Source of the DNA: Seminavis robusta
Lineage: Eukaryota > Bacillariophyta > Bacillariophyceae > Naviculales > Naviculaceae
DNA length: 64,000 nucleotides
Direction of reading: 5' to 3'
Assembly (NCBI GenBank): GCA_903772945.1
Contig: CAICTM010000131.1
Span: 46,053-110,052 of the forward strand
Below, in pieces: positions 11,037-21,461 of the stretch (its first letter is position 1; every line of letters starts with the position of its first letter). A program made the position numbers and the translations under genes. The notes under the pieces were generated by a model. It was not told the DNA's origin. It saw nothing but the letters and a program-made list of their open reading frames with translations, and searched no databases.

Positions 11037-12635
11037 TCATTCCTCTGGCCAACCAACGGCATCGCTTTCAGTCGTTTTAGTGCTAATACTGTGACTGCTG
11101 TTGCTGCTGCTAATACTGCTAATGAAGCTTTCTGCTTCGCCATTGAATCGTTGTCCATTAAAACTCGTCAGCTGGGGAAATCCGTGATTGGTCCTTACTC
11201 TGCGTGCTCTCTGAGGTTCTGGGGCCAACCCAACCCCTACCATTAACGCTCTTGGGCTCAATTTGGGACTTCCCATTCTCGCTGCCTCGGCATGTTGTAT
11301 CAGATGTACAATCTTTGTGTTTATGGGAGTGTCAACGCCAGCCACTTGTCCCAACCGGACCACCGCACCGTTTAGGTACTCGATTTCGGTGAAACGAGTG
11401 CCGTCTTCCAATTCCTGAGCCAACCGGCATCGATCAGGGAGCATATCTAAAGTGGATCTCATGACTGGAAGAAAGAACATGTCCCGAGAGCGCAAAAGAG
11501 ACGACATGAGCTTCAGTTCAAGTTTGTTGGTCTCGTTGTGCACGGCTTGGATGGGTATATTGTGCGCGGCAAAGACCGCTCGGCATTCGTCAATGCAATA
11601 TGCCAGAACTATTCTATATTCGTGTGCTCTCAGTGTGGCAACCACGGTCTTTCCGCTAAGTGCTTGGATTGCATTTATCATGTTCAGCTGTAGATTGCCG
11701 GCTTGTAGACGGGTAAAATCGTGTTTCACTTCGGGACGTACAGTGAGGACAGTTCCGCGAAACAGATCACAAACTGTCTGTGCAGAAGGCTGTTTGCCGT
11801 CGATAACAATGAGTGCGTCTCTTACTGCTTGGCCCACGGTGACAATTCTGGTTTGCCTATTCAGATCAACGTGCATCATGACAATGGATTCTATCGCTTC
11901 ATAAGGAAGTTCCTTCCTCTCCATGTTGGAGTCCATTTCCATGTAGCTCCTTAGTTCCTCTCGGATGTGAAGCCCCGTTTGGAGAAAGAGTACTGGACAC
12001 GTCACATTGTGCTTGCACAGCCACTCGTGCACTTTATGGTTGGACGTTCGTTTGGTTGCAACAAATACACAGGAAGCTTCTTCCAAGCAGGAAGGGTCCG
12101 TAGTGAACATCTTTCTGGCATCACTCGGTGTAATACTGGCACGAAAATCTGTATCGACGGTAGAATGAGCCGCCAGTCCGACATTAGATATGTGCTCTAC
12201 ATCCTGAGGATTGTGGACCAGAAAGGTTACCAGTGGTGTATGTGTATATGCCACTTCTTGCTTGGACCTATGGTGATGATTACTGCTGTGGCAGTTCATA
12301 AGGGAATCTCCCGCCACAAGGCAACAACCCACAAACCCTCCAATAGCACCAGCTCCAATAATGACGACTTGTGACATCATGCTGGGAATGCGCTCCAAGA
12401 CAAGTGACGCATCTGAGCCGCAAAAAAAGCACCCCAAGTTTCGTTGAAACGAAAGGGAATGTCGAGACGGACTGGCAGCATTATTAGAGTGTGGCTGTGG
12501 GTGTTTTTGTCGGCATTTTTCTCGTTGAATAAGAGTGTTGGCGCTGTCCCAAGAATTGCTCCTTCCTCCTATTATTGATGCATCATCCTTGTCAAAACTA
12601 CCATTATCATTGTCGGCAGTACATCGTCTCAGCAT
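11037..12635 (-). CDS. 2-dehydropantoate 2-reductase (ApbA/PanE) family protein
   Basis: Single exon; about 532 aa from the first ATG, against roughly 300 aa for bacterial PanE. A Rossmann nucleotide-binding motif GAGAIGG follows QVVII near residue 90. The all-helical C-terminal domain carries the family signature FTEIEYLNGAVVRLG and VDTPIN. PanE enzymes reduce ketopantoate with NADPH on the way to pantothenate and CoA; eukaryotic relatives also include other dehydrogenases, so the substrate is open. The extra length is a polar Ser/Asn/His-rich N-terminus of about 86 residues and a Ser/Asn/Thr-rich C-terminus of about 60. A start at the double Met at 12377-12380, just before the Rossmann strand, would remove the N-terminal part and is a real alternative. 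It is divergent from the LRR gene at 12957. Confidence 0.8.
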   Translation of the reverse strand: MLRRCTADNDNGSFDKDDASIIGGRSNSWDSANTLIQREKCRQKHPQPHSNNAASPSRHSLSFQRNLGCFFCGSDASLVLERIPSMMSQVVIIGAGAIGGFVGCCLVAGDSLMNCHSSNHHHRSKQEVAYTHTPLVTFLVHNPQDVEHISNVGLAAHSTVDTDFRASITPSDARKMFTTDPSCLEEASCVFVATKRTSNHKVHEWLCKHNVTCPVLFLQTGLHIREELRSYMEMDSNMERKELPYEAIESIVMMHVDLNRQTRIVTVGQAVRDALIVIDGKQPSAQTVCDLFRGTVLTVRPEVKHDFTRLQAGNLQLNMINAIQALSGKTVVATLRAHEYRIVLAYCIDECRAVFAAHNIPIQAVHNETNKLELKLMSSLLRSRDMFFLPVMRSTLDMLPDRCRLAQELEDGTRFTEIEYLNGAVVRLGQVAGVDTPINTKIVHLIQHAEAARMGSPKLSPRALMVGVGLAPEPQRARRVRTNHGFPQLTSFNGQRFNGEAESFISSISSSNSSHSISTKTTESDAVGWPEE

Positions 12636-12956
12636 GCTCAATACTCGCGTATGGTAGCCAAATTAGAAGTACGGAGCTGATTGATGAGAGTGGAGGAGCA
12701 TCCCTCCATATTACAGTATTCAAATCAACAAGTGCGCGGCCCAGATCGATTTGAAGCCTTCCGAGGAACGGCTACATGTATTGGATCTTTCAGACATGGA
12801 TACTGCATCCAAGACTGAATGTCCCTGAGGTCAATCACGAAAAGCCACCACAACGCCACCGCACCACATGCCAGCGTCTCTTTGTCTCTTTCCTCCTTCA
12901 AGTTCCGCCGCTCCGTGGTGTTATATGTACCGTACCAACTCGTACCGGTAGCAGCA
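12636..12956. promoter_or_regulatory. divergent promoter region, reductase and LRR genes
   Basis: 321 bp between divergent ATGs. TACCGTACCAACTCGTACCGGTA lies in halves just upstream of the LRR ATG (about 12929-12951) and repeats the GTACCGGTAC theme seen elsewhere in the window. No clear TATA box. Confidence 0.3.
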
Positions 12957-14997
12957 ATGGCTTGTCGATCCCTTCGGTCCCTGCTTCGGGGTCTTTTCCT
13001 AGCCCTCTCATTGATAGTTTCATGCCAGGCGAAGCCAGACAATGTTGAATCTCGAAGATTACAAGATCCAGAATATCTGGCGAGTCGTTATGAGGATTTA
13101 GTCGAGCTGTTGGTGGGGGCGGGTATCAGCACCCTTGACGATTTGACTGACGATCAATCCAATTCTCCTCAGTTTCAGGCTGCCATATGGATGGTTCTTG
13201 ACGATGCTCGCCAAGTGGATTTCGACAGGCCCGAAAAAGTTGTACAGAGGTATATTCTAGCCACGGCCTTTTACGCTCTTGAAGGCGTTGGTTTTTGGGG
13301 CAACCGATTAAATTTTTTGTCTGCCGACCATGAGTGCAAATGGTACGTATCTGGATACTATTTTGGTCGAGATAACCTTCAACAGTTTGGCGTCAAATGC
13401 AACAATGTCGGGAAAGTTCAAGCCCTCCATTTCCGTAAGAAAATCAAATTGGTTCTTCGTTAGCCGCGGCAATGACTCGACTCAATACTGTTTTGTTGTG
13501 TGTTGCTACCTGTTTTTCTTGAAACAGCCAGCAATTACTTGCGTGGCCAATTCCCAATGGATCTGGCTCATTTGACAGATTTGGAGGAGTTCAATGTTTT
13601 TAATAACCCTTATTTGAGATCTGGATTTCCTTCCTTTTTCGAGGGAATGGCAAACATCAAGTACATTGGGCTGCATTATTGTGATCTTGAAGGAACTTTG
13701 CCCACGTGGTTGGGCGAGCTGACTTCTCTGGAGTCCCTTATGTTGTCAAACGATCTTTTTACGGGGCCTCTACCAAATATGACAAACCTGGTCAATTTGA
13801 CACACTTGTATTTGGATGACAACCTTCTGCTTGGCGATTTGAGTGTTCTCTCCGGATTATCCAACCTACGTCATCTCATATTGGAAGATAACCAATTCGA
13901 AGGATCCCTTGATGAGTCGCTGGTCGGAAGCTGGGAGAACCTTGAAATTTTCGACGTTAGCGGAAACAATCTGACATCCAGCATTCCAGAGAGCATCTTC
14001 ACCCTCCCCAAACTTTGGGTTGCTGATTTGAATGGGAATCTTCTGTCTGGCACTCTTCCAGCCGTTTCGGAAGCCAACACCGCTCTTGAGATCTTGACGC
14101 TAGGCGGGAACAACCTCAGCGGGGAAGTCCCAAGTGAGCTGGGCCAATTCATCAGCATGAAACAACTGGATCTATCTGACAACCTATTGACATCTACCAT
14201 TCCTTCCTCCTTGGTAAACATGGTGGATTTGGAATTCCTATACATCAACCAGGTGAGGGGTAAATGGAGACGGCGTCAACTGCAGCCAACCTCCGTCAGC
14301 GTCAATGCTGAACCATACCTATGTGTGTTCACATCTTCCTCTCTCTGTCTGCCCTGAAACCAGAATCCGCTTGCACCGGATCCCATCCCTGATTTCTTGG
14401 CTGAGATGACCAACTTGAAGGAGTTATCCTTGAAGGACACTGCTCGGACGGGGTCAATACCCCACATGATTGGAAACTGGGGGTCTATGGTGTTTTTGGA
14501 CCTGGACAACAACGGTTTGACTGGAAACATTCCAGCTTCCCTTGGCATACTGACAGCCTTGCAATATCTTTTCTTGAACCGCAATGAGCTCAGTGGCTTT
14601 GTGCCGTCATCACTGGAATCTCTGTCGAATCTTGGTAAGGTCAAGTTGGGTGCTTGGTTCAACACCTTCACAGCTCTTCTGTCTAACACTGATTGATTTT
14701 TTAAAAGCCTACTTCTTCATCGACCAGAACAACATTATAGGTTCTCTGGATGAAATCATTTGCGGCATTGACTACCAAGATATATTTGTGGCTGACTGCG
14801 GTGGAGTGGCCCCAGACGTGACTTGCTATTGCTGTAACATTTGCTGTTCCGATGCTGACACGGGCTGCAATAACCAAATTTGGACCAGCGTCGTCAACCC
14901 CATCTGGGAACTTGGCTTTGAGCTTCCAGGGCCACAAAACACTGAAGGGTCACAATCCTACACAATATCTGGTTTCTTTGGGGAGCCACTCCCATAG
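12957..14997 (+). CDS. Secreted leucine-rich repeat protein of the diatom LRR family
   Basis: Four exons (12957-13434, 13528-14252, 14364-14634, 14708-14997), introns of 73-111 nt, frame kept throughout; about 587 aa. A signal peptide (ALSLIVSCQA) is followed by the N-terminal cap usual for these proteins: RLQDPEYLASRYEDL, then VQRYILATAFYAL and a Cys-containing SADHECKWY...VKCNNVGKV segment. Plant-type LRRs follow, with about ten repeats of the LxxLxLxxNxLxGxIP form. The C-terminal cap is cysteine-rich (DCGG...CYCCNICC). There is no membrane span at the C-terminus, so it is probably secreted or wall-attached. The family is large in diatoms and thought to act in recognition or adhesion; no ligand is known from the sequence. 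A decayed relative lies at 51.0-52.5 kb. The ATG was chosen because it begins the signal peptide. Confidence 0.9.
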
Positions 14998-15321
14998 CAC
15001 ATTCCCATTGCGATGCTGTGCTCCTGAGTTCATGAGCGGTTACTAATGATGAATGATATCAAATAGATTCAATTGGGCGGCGATGAAGGGACAGGTACCA
15101 GAACGGTCATCTTGTTTTATTTACCGTGCTGCTAGCTTATTTGGTTTAGTTAGAGGGCCCCACCAAAGACTTAACGTAACTTCAACCTGCTTGACACAAA
15201 AGATTCGTACGGTCCACGACACAAGATACACCGATGAGATACACCTCAAAGTGATGCCTGGTGGTAGCAGCCACAACTATCTGTCTTGTAGGTCCTGCCA
15301 ATGTTTCATTAGGCCAACTCC
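14998..15321. other. intergenic, nothing recognised
   Basis: 324 bp between two same-strand genes; no domain-bearing frame and no repeat of note. Confidence 0.5.
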
Positions 15322-17016
15322 ATGACGCATCAGTCCGAGCGTTTCTTGCGCTTTGGACGCCTCCAGCCTCGTCTGTGGATGCTCCTTGTGGCTGTCACGG
15401 TGGTATCCAATTGCCAAGCAAGCAGAGGAGCTGCCTCCAATACTGCCATACAATCGTCCACACATTCCAGGCGTTCCCCTCTTGATCGGTTGAAAAAGTT
15501 GTTGCTGAAACCCACTTCCACTGATCCGTCGACGGAAGAAATTATCAGCAACAGCAGTGCATCTTGTGGCCTGAGCCGTCGTCTTCAGAGCCTTTGCAGC
15601 AGAAACTTTACACTTTCGAGTATTTCATGGAACAATCGCACCGCCGTCTGCCATTTCCCGGCTCTCTGGGGCGCGGTCCGATCCGCCGTGACAAACTACT
15701 CCTCAACAACCATTATCAAGGTATCAGGACCATCTGCTGCCGCAGCCCTAGCGTTGCTTGCATACAAGGCTCATGTTGCAAAAACCCAAAGAGCGGTACT
15801 GCCTCGGTATCGGAATCTGCAACTCTTGTCTGCCGTGACAGCTGTGGATAATGCTGACGGGAAGACACTTCTTCTGTTAAACCAATGGCTCAGTGTTAAT
15901 AACGAGCGCAATCCACCGGCTTTGGTGCCCATCCATGTTTCAGAGGACGAAGATGAAGATATTCTGGTTCTATTATGGAATGGAACCAAAGACAACTCCA
16001 AGGCTGTGGGAAGAATACCAAATGGATGGTACAGCACCTCCTCCAAGGACAGCAGCCAAACGCCAAATGCAACCAACACCAACAATAACCTGGGTTTATA
16101 CATTCAAGTCAGTGATGATCAAATCGCCGTTTTTGTGGTGGCGAATGACGTCAAGAAGATTGTAGAAGAGCTCGAGGGCACTGATTGGGTTGCCTATGTA
16201 AACCAGTTGTTACCCGAGTATGACAAGCAACGCTATTGTCGCAGAGAACGTGTTGCCTCCGAAGAAAGCACGGTGAAAAAGTTTGCATGGCAAAGCTGGC
16301 TCAAACATCAACTCATGCCGGCAACTAATAATGAAGAGGAGGACAGCTCGTTGACATCCATCTTTCCCAACCCGGGAATGTACACCTTCCTTTACCGAGA
16401 AGCCGTCAAGGAGAGTGAATTGGGGAACATGTTGAAGCGGCGCTGTGCCCATCTGTTGTCCAAACGTTCGCAAATCACAAAGCCATCCATCATGTTCGTT
16501 CAGGAACCGGACGAAAATACTTGCCAAAATTCCACCACAGATGCTGGCCATCGCTACTGTCAAAGATTTCATGTCGAAGACTCCGGACGGATGTGGTATG
16601 GAGGACTGATTCCCTTTCGGACTCGACTCGATGGTTGGATTGTGCCGGTAGAAGAGCCAATTCCAGAAGCGCCGATCCCAGTCAGCAACAGCAACAATCA
16701 TCAAAAGTACTTTAGTTATCGGCCGCCTCCTTCCCCGCCAACGCTACCACCATCACCTTCACCACAACGCCAGCTGCGCATTGAATGGAAGTCGTTCAGA
16801 ATTCAGTTTGGTTTCTCCTTCTGTGGCCTCAACAGGAGGAAAGAACTGACCATGGAGGAAGATCCGTGGATCGTTGAGAAACGCCATCTGATGGTGTCGG
16901 ACTGCAGGTCCCAAGTGGATGATGATGATGATGATCCGCTCCGAACTCCGACAACGAGGGTGCTACTGCTGAGTCGACCTAGACAAGGCTGGAGTGTTTG
17001 GCGGCAGTCGCTGTGA
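15322..17016 (+). CDS. Hypothetical secreted or type II membrane protein
   Basis: Single exon, 564 aa, no recognised domain. A hydrophobic segment LWMLLVAVTVVSNCQA (about residues 19-34) follows a short basic N-terminus and could be a signal peptide or signal anchor. A Cys-containing segment (SCGLSRRLQSLCSRN) follows, then mixed alpha/beta-looking sequence. Near residue 470 there is a proline-rich linker (PPPSPPTLPPSPSPQ) and near the C-terminus a run of six Asp. Two NxS/T glycosylation sequons (FPALW...TNYSS, LWNGT) fit a secretory-route protein. An internal Leu/Ala-rich stretch (AAALALLAYKAHVAK) is amphipathic rather than clearly membrane-spanning. No function can be offered. Confidence 0.7.
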   Translation: MTHQSERFLRFGRLQPRLWMLLVAVTVVSNCQASRGAASNTAIQSSTHSRRSPLDRLKKLLLKPTSTDPSTEEIISNSSASCGLSRRLQSLCSRNFTLSSISWNNRTAVCHFPALWGAVRSAVTNYSSTTIIKVSGPSAAAALALLAYKAHVAKTQRAVLPRYRNLQLLSAVTAVDNADGKTLLLLNQWLSVNNERNPPALVPIHVSEDEDEDILVLLWNGTKDNSKAVGRIPNGWYSTSSKDSSQTPNATNTNNNLGLYIQVSDDQIAVFVVANDVKKIVEELEGTDWVAYVNQLLPEYDKQRYCRRERVASEESTVKKFAWQSWLKHQLMPATNNEEEDSSLTSIFPNPGMYTFLYREAVKESELGNMLKRRCAHLLSKRSQITKPSIMFVQEPDENTCQNSTTDAGHRYCQRFHVEDSGRMWYGGLIPFRTRLDGWIVPVEEPIPEAPIPVSNSNNHQKYFSYRPPPSPPTLPPSPSPQRQLRIEWKSFRIQFGFSFCGLNRRKELTMEEDPWIVEKRHLMVSDCRSQVDDDDDDPLRTPTTRVLLLSRPRQGWSVWRQSL

Positions 17017-17515
17017 CGCTGGCACTTGCTCACTATAGACTGCTACAGCTGCCAATCACACCAAGATAAATCACCCAAATTCACTTCACAGGAGCCATAG
17101 CTATACATGCATGACCACGGTTCGCTTATCACTACAAAGAAACACATATGTTGACCTGGAAGCTCCTTCTTGTGCAAATGAGTGATTGGATAGTTAGATG
17201 TCTAGATGACAAGTTTCACGGCATAAATAGCTGTGCTGGTGCTTTCTACTTGCGGGTTATGCTGATAGTGACTACCGGTATGCTCCTGTTTGCTGCTTTT
17301 GGTGTGCCTCCTTTTAGGCCGAATCTGTATTTCTTTGGGTTGATGAGCCGCCGACTGCGGGGGTTGCCGTGATTGCAATGACAGACTCAATGTAGCTTTT
17401 CCTCAGAGACATCCGATGAAAGAAATCAAAGCTTTGTCCTTCCCTCACGTTTTTCCATGCATCTTTTAGAAAGTCACAGAGGGACTGAACTGATCCTGGT
17501 GTTCTATTATTGCGC
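17017..17515. other. intergenic between convergent genes
   Basis: 499 bp. It holds a 74-codon ATG frame (17148-17372) with one hydrophobic stretch that has no supporting features and is not called. Confidence 0.5.
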
Positions 17516-18358
17516 CTACACCAGTGCCGTCTGCGTTTGGGTATCCGATGATTCTGTTTTCTCGATGCTTTCCGTGCTTGGTCTCTGTTTGTAGATTACT
17601 CGTTTCAAAAAGGCCGCGATATCACAGAGTTCCTCGGCACTGACACCATGTCCCATTTCATAACTCTTGGTGGTGGTCGATTGTACTCCCTGTTGGAGCA
17701 ATTTCTTGACACCAAAGAATTGTTGTTCTGGTTTGACCGAATCATCAAATTGCCCATGACCCCAAAAGAGGGGTGTCTGACACGCTGCCGGTGTGCACTG
17801 CAACTCTTGTCGTAGTGCCAACCATCCCGACAATGCAATGCAACCGGCAAATGGTTGTTCAATTGTTGTGTCCCCATACGCCGTGGACAGCGCCAAGGTG
17901 GCTCCCTGTGAAAATCCCCCCAGAACAATGCGGCTCTTGGGGATTCCTTCTGCTTCGAGTTTGGCAACTTCGTCTTGTATTTGTTGGACGGCTTGTCGAA
18001 TTCCCTGCTTGTCATCTCGGACACCGACCTTGACGGGCCAATCGTACAGGTCAAACCAGCAGGGGAGGCATTGCCCTCCATTAATGGTACTGCAGAGTCG
18101 AGGCGCCGATGGAAAGACAAATTTAATGTCTTGGGACAAAGTTGGATCCAGTTGGGATAATCGGTCTTGAATCAGAGGGATACAAGTCTGAGGAGAATTT
18201 CCCAGGCCATGGAGAAACACCAGGGCTGCCTTGGGCTGTGATGGTGCTGGTTTCTGTGGACCTGAGTAATCCAGAAATGCCATTGTCACTGGAAGAAGTA
18301 GGAGTAGCAGTAGCAGCAAAAACACCCTTGTCATTGTCATGATTTTGAGCAGTGTCAT
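17516..18358 (-). CDS. Acyl-protein thioesterase / carboxylesterase (alpha/beta hydrolase, LYPLA family)
   Basis: Single exon, 280 aa. A long Leu-rich signal peptide (residues 11-28, ending PVTMAF) precedes a complete phospholipase/carboxylesterase domain. The oxyanion HGLGNS is at 50-54, the nucleophile Ser150 in GGFSQGA, Asp205/206 in GQFDDSV and His237 in EMGHGVS, so the triad is intact. Cytosolic relatives remove palmitate from proteins or hydrolyse lysophospholipids. The signal peptide here points to the secretory route or, because it ends with MAF followed by a small-residue region, possibly to the plastid. Six or more Cys in the mature part (CSTI, CLPCW, CTPAAC) would suit an oxidising compartment. 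It is divergent from the plastid gene at 18986. Confidence 0.88.
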   Translation of the reverse strand: MTLLKIMTMTRVFLLLLLLLLLPVTMAFLDYSGPQKPAPSQPKAALVFLHGLGNSPQTCIPLIQDRLSQLDPTLSQDIKFVFPSAPRLCSTINGGQCLPCWFDLYDWPVKVGVRDDKQGIRQAVQQIQDEVAKLEAEGIPKSRIVLGGFSQGATLALSTAYGDTTIEQPFAGCIALSGWLALRQELQCTPAACQTPLFWGHGQFDDSVKPEQQFFGVKKLLQQGVQSTTTKSYEMGHGVSAEELCDIAAFLKRVIYKQRPSTESIEKTESSDTQTQTALV

Positions 18359-18985
18359 TGGGATGGAACAATTTCTTTGAATTCTTTGAAAACCGGATTC
18401 TGTTTCCCCTTGTGTGTCGTTTGTGGATTGATGATTGATGATGCAATTTCGATGTCAACAATGCAATGATGATTGTATCAAGAATGTATTCTGTTCTGAA
18501 ATGATACGAGTACATGTACGACGTCCACCGTGCACAAGCGTAGTTTGGCTCAGTAAGAAGAACAGTGGATGGATACTCCACTCTTTATCAGAGTTCTGTT
18601 TTCTGATTATGCAAGCGAGGAGAATCTATACCTCATTGTTAGAGGAACGAGCCAGAGTGATGAGAACACTGAAGGCCTTTTCGGAACAGAATTGTTGGCA
18701 TCATGCGCCTTCAAAGCTGCCATCATCAAAGATTTGTAAGGAAAATAAGGTCGCCTTGTGCATTCGTGATTGGTAGTCACGGACTGACTCAGTGATGGCT
18801 TTGGCTTGCCTTGGTGGCAAGTCCAAAAAGAAAACAACGCAAAAAAGAGCAATGACGAGGCAACCATGATGATTCAGAGAGGAACTTCCACAAGTCACAG
18901 CTTTTCTTGCAGGAACCACCCATATCATAGATATCGGTAGCCCTGGAAGCAAAGGTACCTTACTACACTCTAACTTGACGACAAC
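18359..18985. promoter_or_regulatory. divergent promoter region, esterase and double-GST-N genes
   Basis: 627 bp between divergent ATGs. No gene-like frame and no element that I can name with confidence. Confidence 0.3.
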
Positions 18986-20002
18986 ATGGTGCGGCTTTCT
19001 TTTGCTTTCTTGCTACTCTCAGCTATTCAGGCGGGAGCCTTTGTGCCCTCTCAGTCATCCACCAAGTCAGCCACAACACTCCAGGCAAACTTTTTCGAGC
19101 AACTCACCAAACCATCCACTCCCAAGGTGGCCGTCCCGGAAGATTTTGTCATTCCCGAACCACGGCCACTCGCCATTGCCGAAGGGACCGATATTGGCAA
19201 GTTCTTGTCGGCTGCGGCAGCATTGGCCGCTCGCCTTGGCACCGGTGCATTTGTTCTGGGATGGCAGATTGATGACTTGAATTACCAAGGAGAGGGATAT
19301 TCCTTGAAACTCGGACCCCTTAGTCTGCGAGATTCCAGCTCCATCTTGACAGAGGCTCCACGACCCGACAAACCACTCATTTTGTACGCCTACGATGCGT
19401 CACCCTACTGTAAGATTGTACGAGAAACACTCAATCTGCTCGATTTGACCTTTGAATATCGACCTTGTCCCGGGGCCAGACAGGGCAAATTCTCGCAAGA
19501 AATGCTTCAAAAGACAGGACGACAAACCGTTCCCTTCCTCGTGGACCCCAACACCAATGTGGAACTGTTTGAATCCGCCGACATTATCAACTACCTCGTG
19601 GAAACCTACGGTCCATCCCCCGATTCCTTTGATCGCAAGGCATTATGGCCCATTACCACGCAAGGATTCGCCGTGGGGACAGCCACCACGGCCGCCATTC
19701 TCTTGGACATGCCGGGAGCCCGGCGACAGGCCAATGCTCGACCCGACAATGAAGATATGCAGTCTCTCGAAGTATGGGCATACGAATGCAGTCCCTTTTG
19801 TCGTCCCGTTTTTGACAAGCTGTGTAGTTTGAGCTTGCCGCATCGAGTTGTCAGCTGTTCACGAGGATCGGCCAACCGGGACAAGCTCTTCCAAAAGACG
19901 GGGCGATTCCAGGTGCCCTACTTGGTGGACCCGAATACTGGAGTGGAGATGTACGAAAGCAATGCAATTGTGGATTATCTGGAGAAGACGTACACTGTAT
20001 AG
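18986..20002 (+). CDS. Plastid protein with two tandem glutathione S-transferase N-terminal (thioredoxin-fold) domains
   Basis: Single exon, 338 aa. The presequence MVRLSFAFLLLSAIQAGAFV ends in an AGAF-type plastid junction. Two homologous thioredoxin-fold domains follow. The first has SPYC at 139-142, cis-Pro VPF at 182-184 and glutathione-binding FESADI. The second has SPFC at 269-272, VPY at 310-312 and YESNAI. The C-terminal helical GST domain is missing from both. Tandem GST-N proteins of this layout occur in plant and algal plastids; their role is not firmly established but a redox or membrane-associated one is likely. Each putative active site keeps only one cysteine, with Ser where a CxxC protein has the first, so monothiol or glutathione chemistry is expected. 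PYLVDPNTGVE is nearly repeated between the halves, which shows an internal duplication. Confidence 0.88.
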   Translation: MVRLSFAFLLLSAIQAGAFVPSQSSTKSATTLQANFFEQLTKPSTPKVAVPEDFVIPEPRPLAIAEGTDIGKFLSAAAALAARLGTGAFVLGWQIDDLNYQGEGYSLKLGPLSLRDSSSILTEAPRPDKPLILYAYDASPYCKIVRETLNLLDLTFEYRPCPGARQGKFSQEMLQKTGRQTVPFLVDPNTNVELFESADIINYLVETYGPSPDSFDRKALWPITTQGFAVGTATTAAILLDMPGARRQANARPDNEDMQSLEVWAYECSPFCRPVFDKLCSLSLPHRVVSCSRGSANRDKLFQKTGRFQVPYLVDPNTGVEMYESNAIVDYLEKTYTV

Positions 20003-20363
20003 TTTCGTAACGTTACATGTAAAGTAGTGGAGCGTGTTTCTCTGTATGCATCTTCGTTTGTAGGACGAGAACGATGCACATTCCAATCAGATGCACACAG
20101 TTAGTTGAAAGCAAGGCATGCTGGCTACTTCCGGTATGGTAAATGGTACCGTTTTGACCCGGAAAATTTTGCGTCATTGGAGGGGGAGGTGGTTTATTTT
20201 AAAATCCACATAGTAGCCGATAGCCCAGACTGATTGAGAGTTTTAGCCATTCTCTTCTAATACACGTAGATTCTCCAGTAACAGCCAACATTCATTTCAA
20301 CTCAACATCAAGATGGCCAAAGAAGACAAGAGACGTCGTTTTCTAGTTTGATGGTGGAAGCCG
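20003..20363. other. intergenic between convergent genes
   Basis: 361 bp. It holds a 12-codon ATG frame at 20312-20350 (MAKEDKRRRFLV) in a good start context, too short to call. Confidence 0.4.
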
Positions 20364-21461
20364 TCAGTACTCCATTGTATGTTGCATTTTGACTTCTTCG
20401 GGGTCCTGAAGGACCGCTACAAATGTGACGCCGGGGCATGAACTCTTGGAAGGGTCGAAACTAACAGAGTCGGTGCTTGATTCTTCATCTGATTTGTCAT
20501 CGTCGCTCTTGACGCTCTTTGATTTTGATGTGCTTCTGCAACAACCAAGCTTATTCTTCAATCCATCCTTTCGACACAGCAAGAACACCAAAATTGCAAA
20601 CACAAGAAGAGCTCCAAACACGGACGCCCACATCCACAATCCTGGCGAATGTGTGTTTTCAAGTGTAGCAGTTGCCTCCCCAGCAATCTTGTCCGCCGTG
20701 GTGGCAGTCTTGGTTCGCTTGTGTTCCGGGATTTTGCTTTCGCATGAGAACAGCATATTGCAGTGGTCGCTTCTGCAAACACTGTTGTCAAAGCAGGCGG
20801 CACCATTTCGTTTCTTTCGTTCGCAAAGCTTGCCGGTCCTTCCCATCAGACCTTTCGATGCGCAAAAGTATCCGCCAACGCAATCTTCGTGCTCCATACA
20901 GCTGCCACAGTAGATTGGGAGCTCTCCGGAGGCATCCGTGCATATTCCCTTGTTACAGACACCCTCCCCGCACTGGGCAGTGTGCGCGCACGTGACACAT
21001 GCTTCCGTCTTGGGGCTTGCCGTCGCGATCGGTAGGGGTCTTGGATCTGATGTGAGCGGCCTTACCTTTGGTGCCACAGTTGGTGCTGAAGGATCGAAAC
21101 ACACCATATCGTCCGCACAAACACCCGAGATGCAATGTGAATCCTTGTTGCAGGTTTCACCGTCCTTTAACTTTAATCGGCATATCGATTGGAAAATTCC
21201 ATCGCATCTTCCGGTGGAGCATTCACTATCATCGTCACAGATGCAATCGCGTCCAAGCAGACCCTCATCATTTGTGCATTGACCTTGGGCGCAGGTCGAT
21301 TCCTTGGCATACCCGTCACAATCGACGTTTGTATTGCAATTCCGGCAGAACGCTAGTGCGATTTCTGGAGGCTCTGTGGAAATAGAAAGGGAGGAAGCAA
21401 GTGCTGCACCTCCAAGCAGAATCGCCGCAACTAGTCGGGCCTTTTGAACCAGTGCTGTCAT
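20364..21461 (-). CDS. Cysteine-rich type I membrane protein, hypothetical
   Basis: Single exon, 365 aa. Signal peptide 1-24 (VAAILLGGAALASSLS). The ectodomain (about 35-250) holds some 30 Cys in two blocks separated by a Pro/Ser/Thr linker (about 123-153). The spacings (CRNCNTNVDC, CICDDDSECSTGRC, CNKDSHCISGVC, CFDNSVCRSDHC) resemble the Dickkopf-type and EB-module Cys-rich repeats found in many diatom secreted proteins. One membrane span (274-296, MWASVFGALLVFAILVFLLC) is followed by a short basic stop-transfer and a Ser/Asp-rich cytosolic tail (KSDDDKSDEESSTDS) that could be phosphorylated. The layout suggests a surface receptor or adhesin. No ligand or pathway is indicated. The Cys-rich protein at 36-37 kb uses a similar module. 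Confidence 0.8.
   Translation of the reverse strand: MTALVQKARLVAAILLGGAALASSLSISTEPPEIALAFCRNCNTNVDCDGYAKESTCAQGQCTNDEGLLGRDCICDDDSECSTGRCDGIFQSICRLKLKDGETCNKDSHCISGVCADDMVCFDPSAPTVAPKVRPLTSDPRPLPIATASPKTEACVTCAHTAQCGEGVCNKGICTDASGELPIYCGSCMEHEDCVGGYFCASKGLMGRTGKLCERKKRNGAACFDNSVCRSDHCNMLFSCESKIPEHKRTKTATTADKIAGEATATLENTHSPGLWMWASVFGALLVFAILVFLLCRKDGLKNKLGCCRSTSKSKSVKSDDDKSDEESSTDSVSFDPSKSSCPGVTFVAVLQDPEEVKMQHTMEY

Noticed and set aside
17148-17372. 74-codon ATG frame with a hydrophobic stretch
   Set aside because: Between convergent genes, probably in untranslated sequence, no supporting features.
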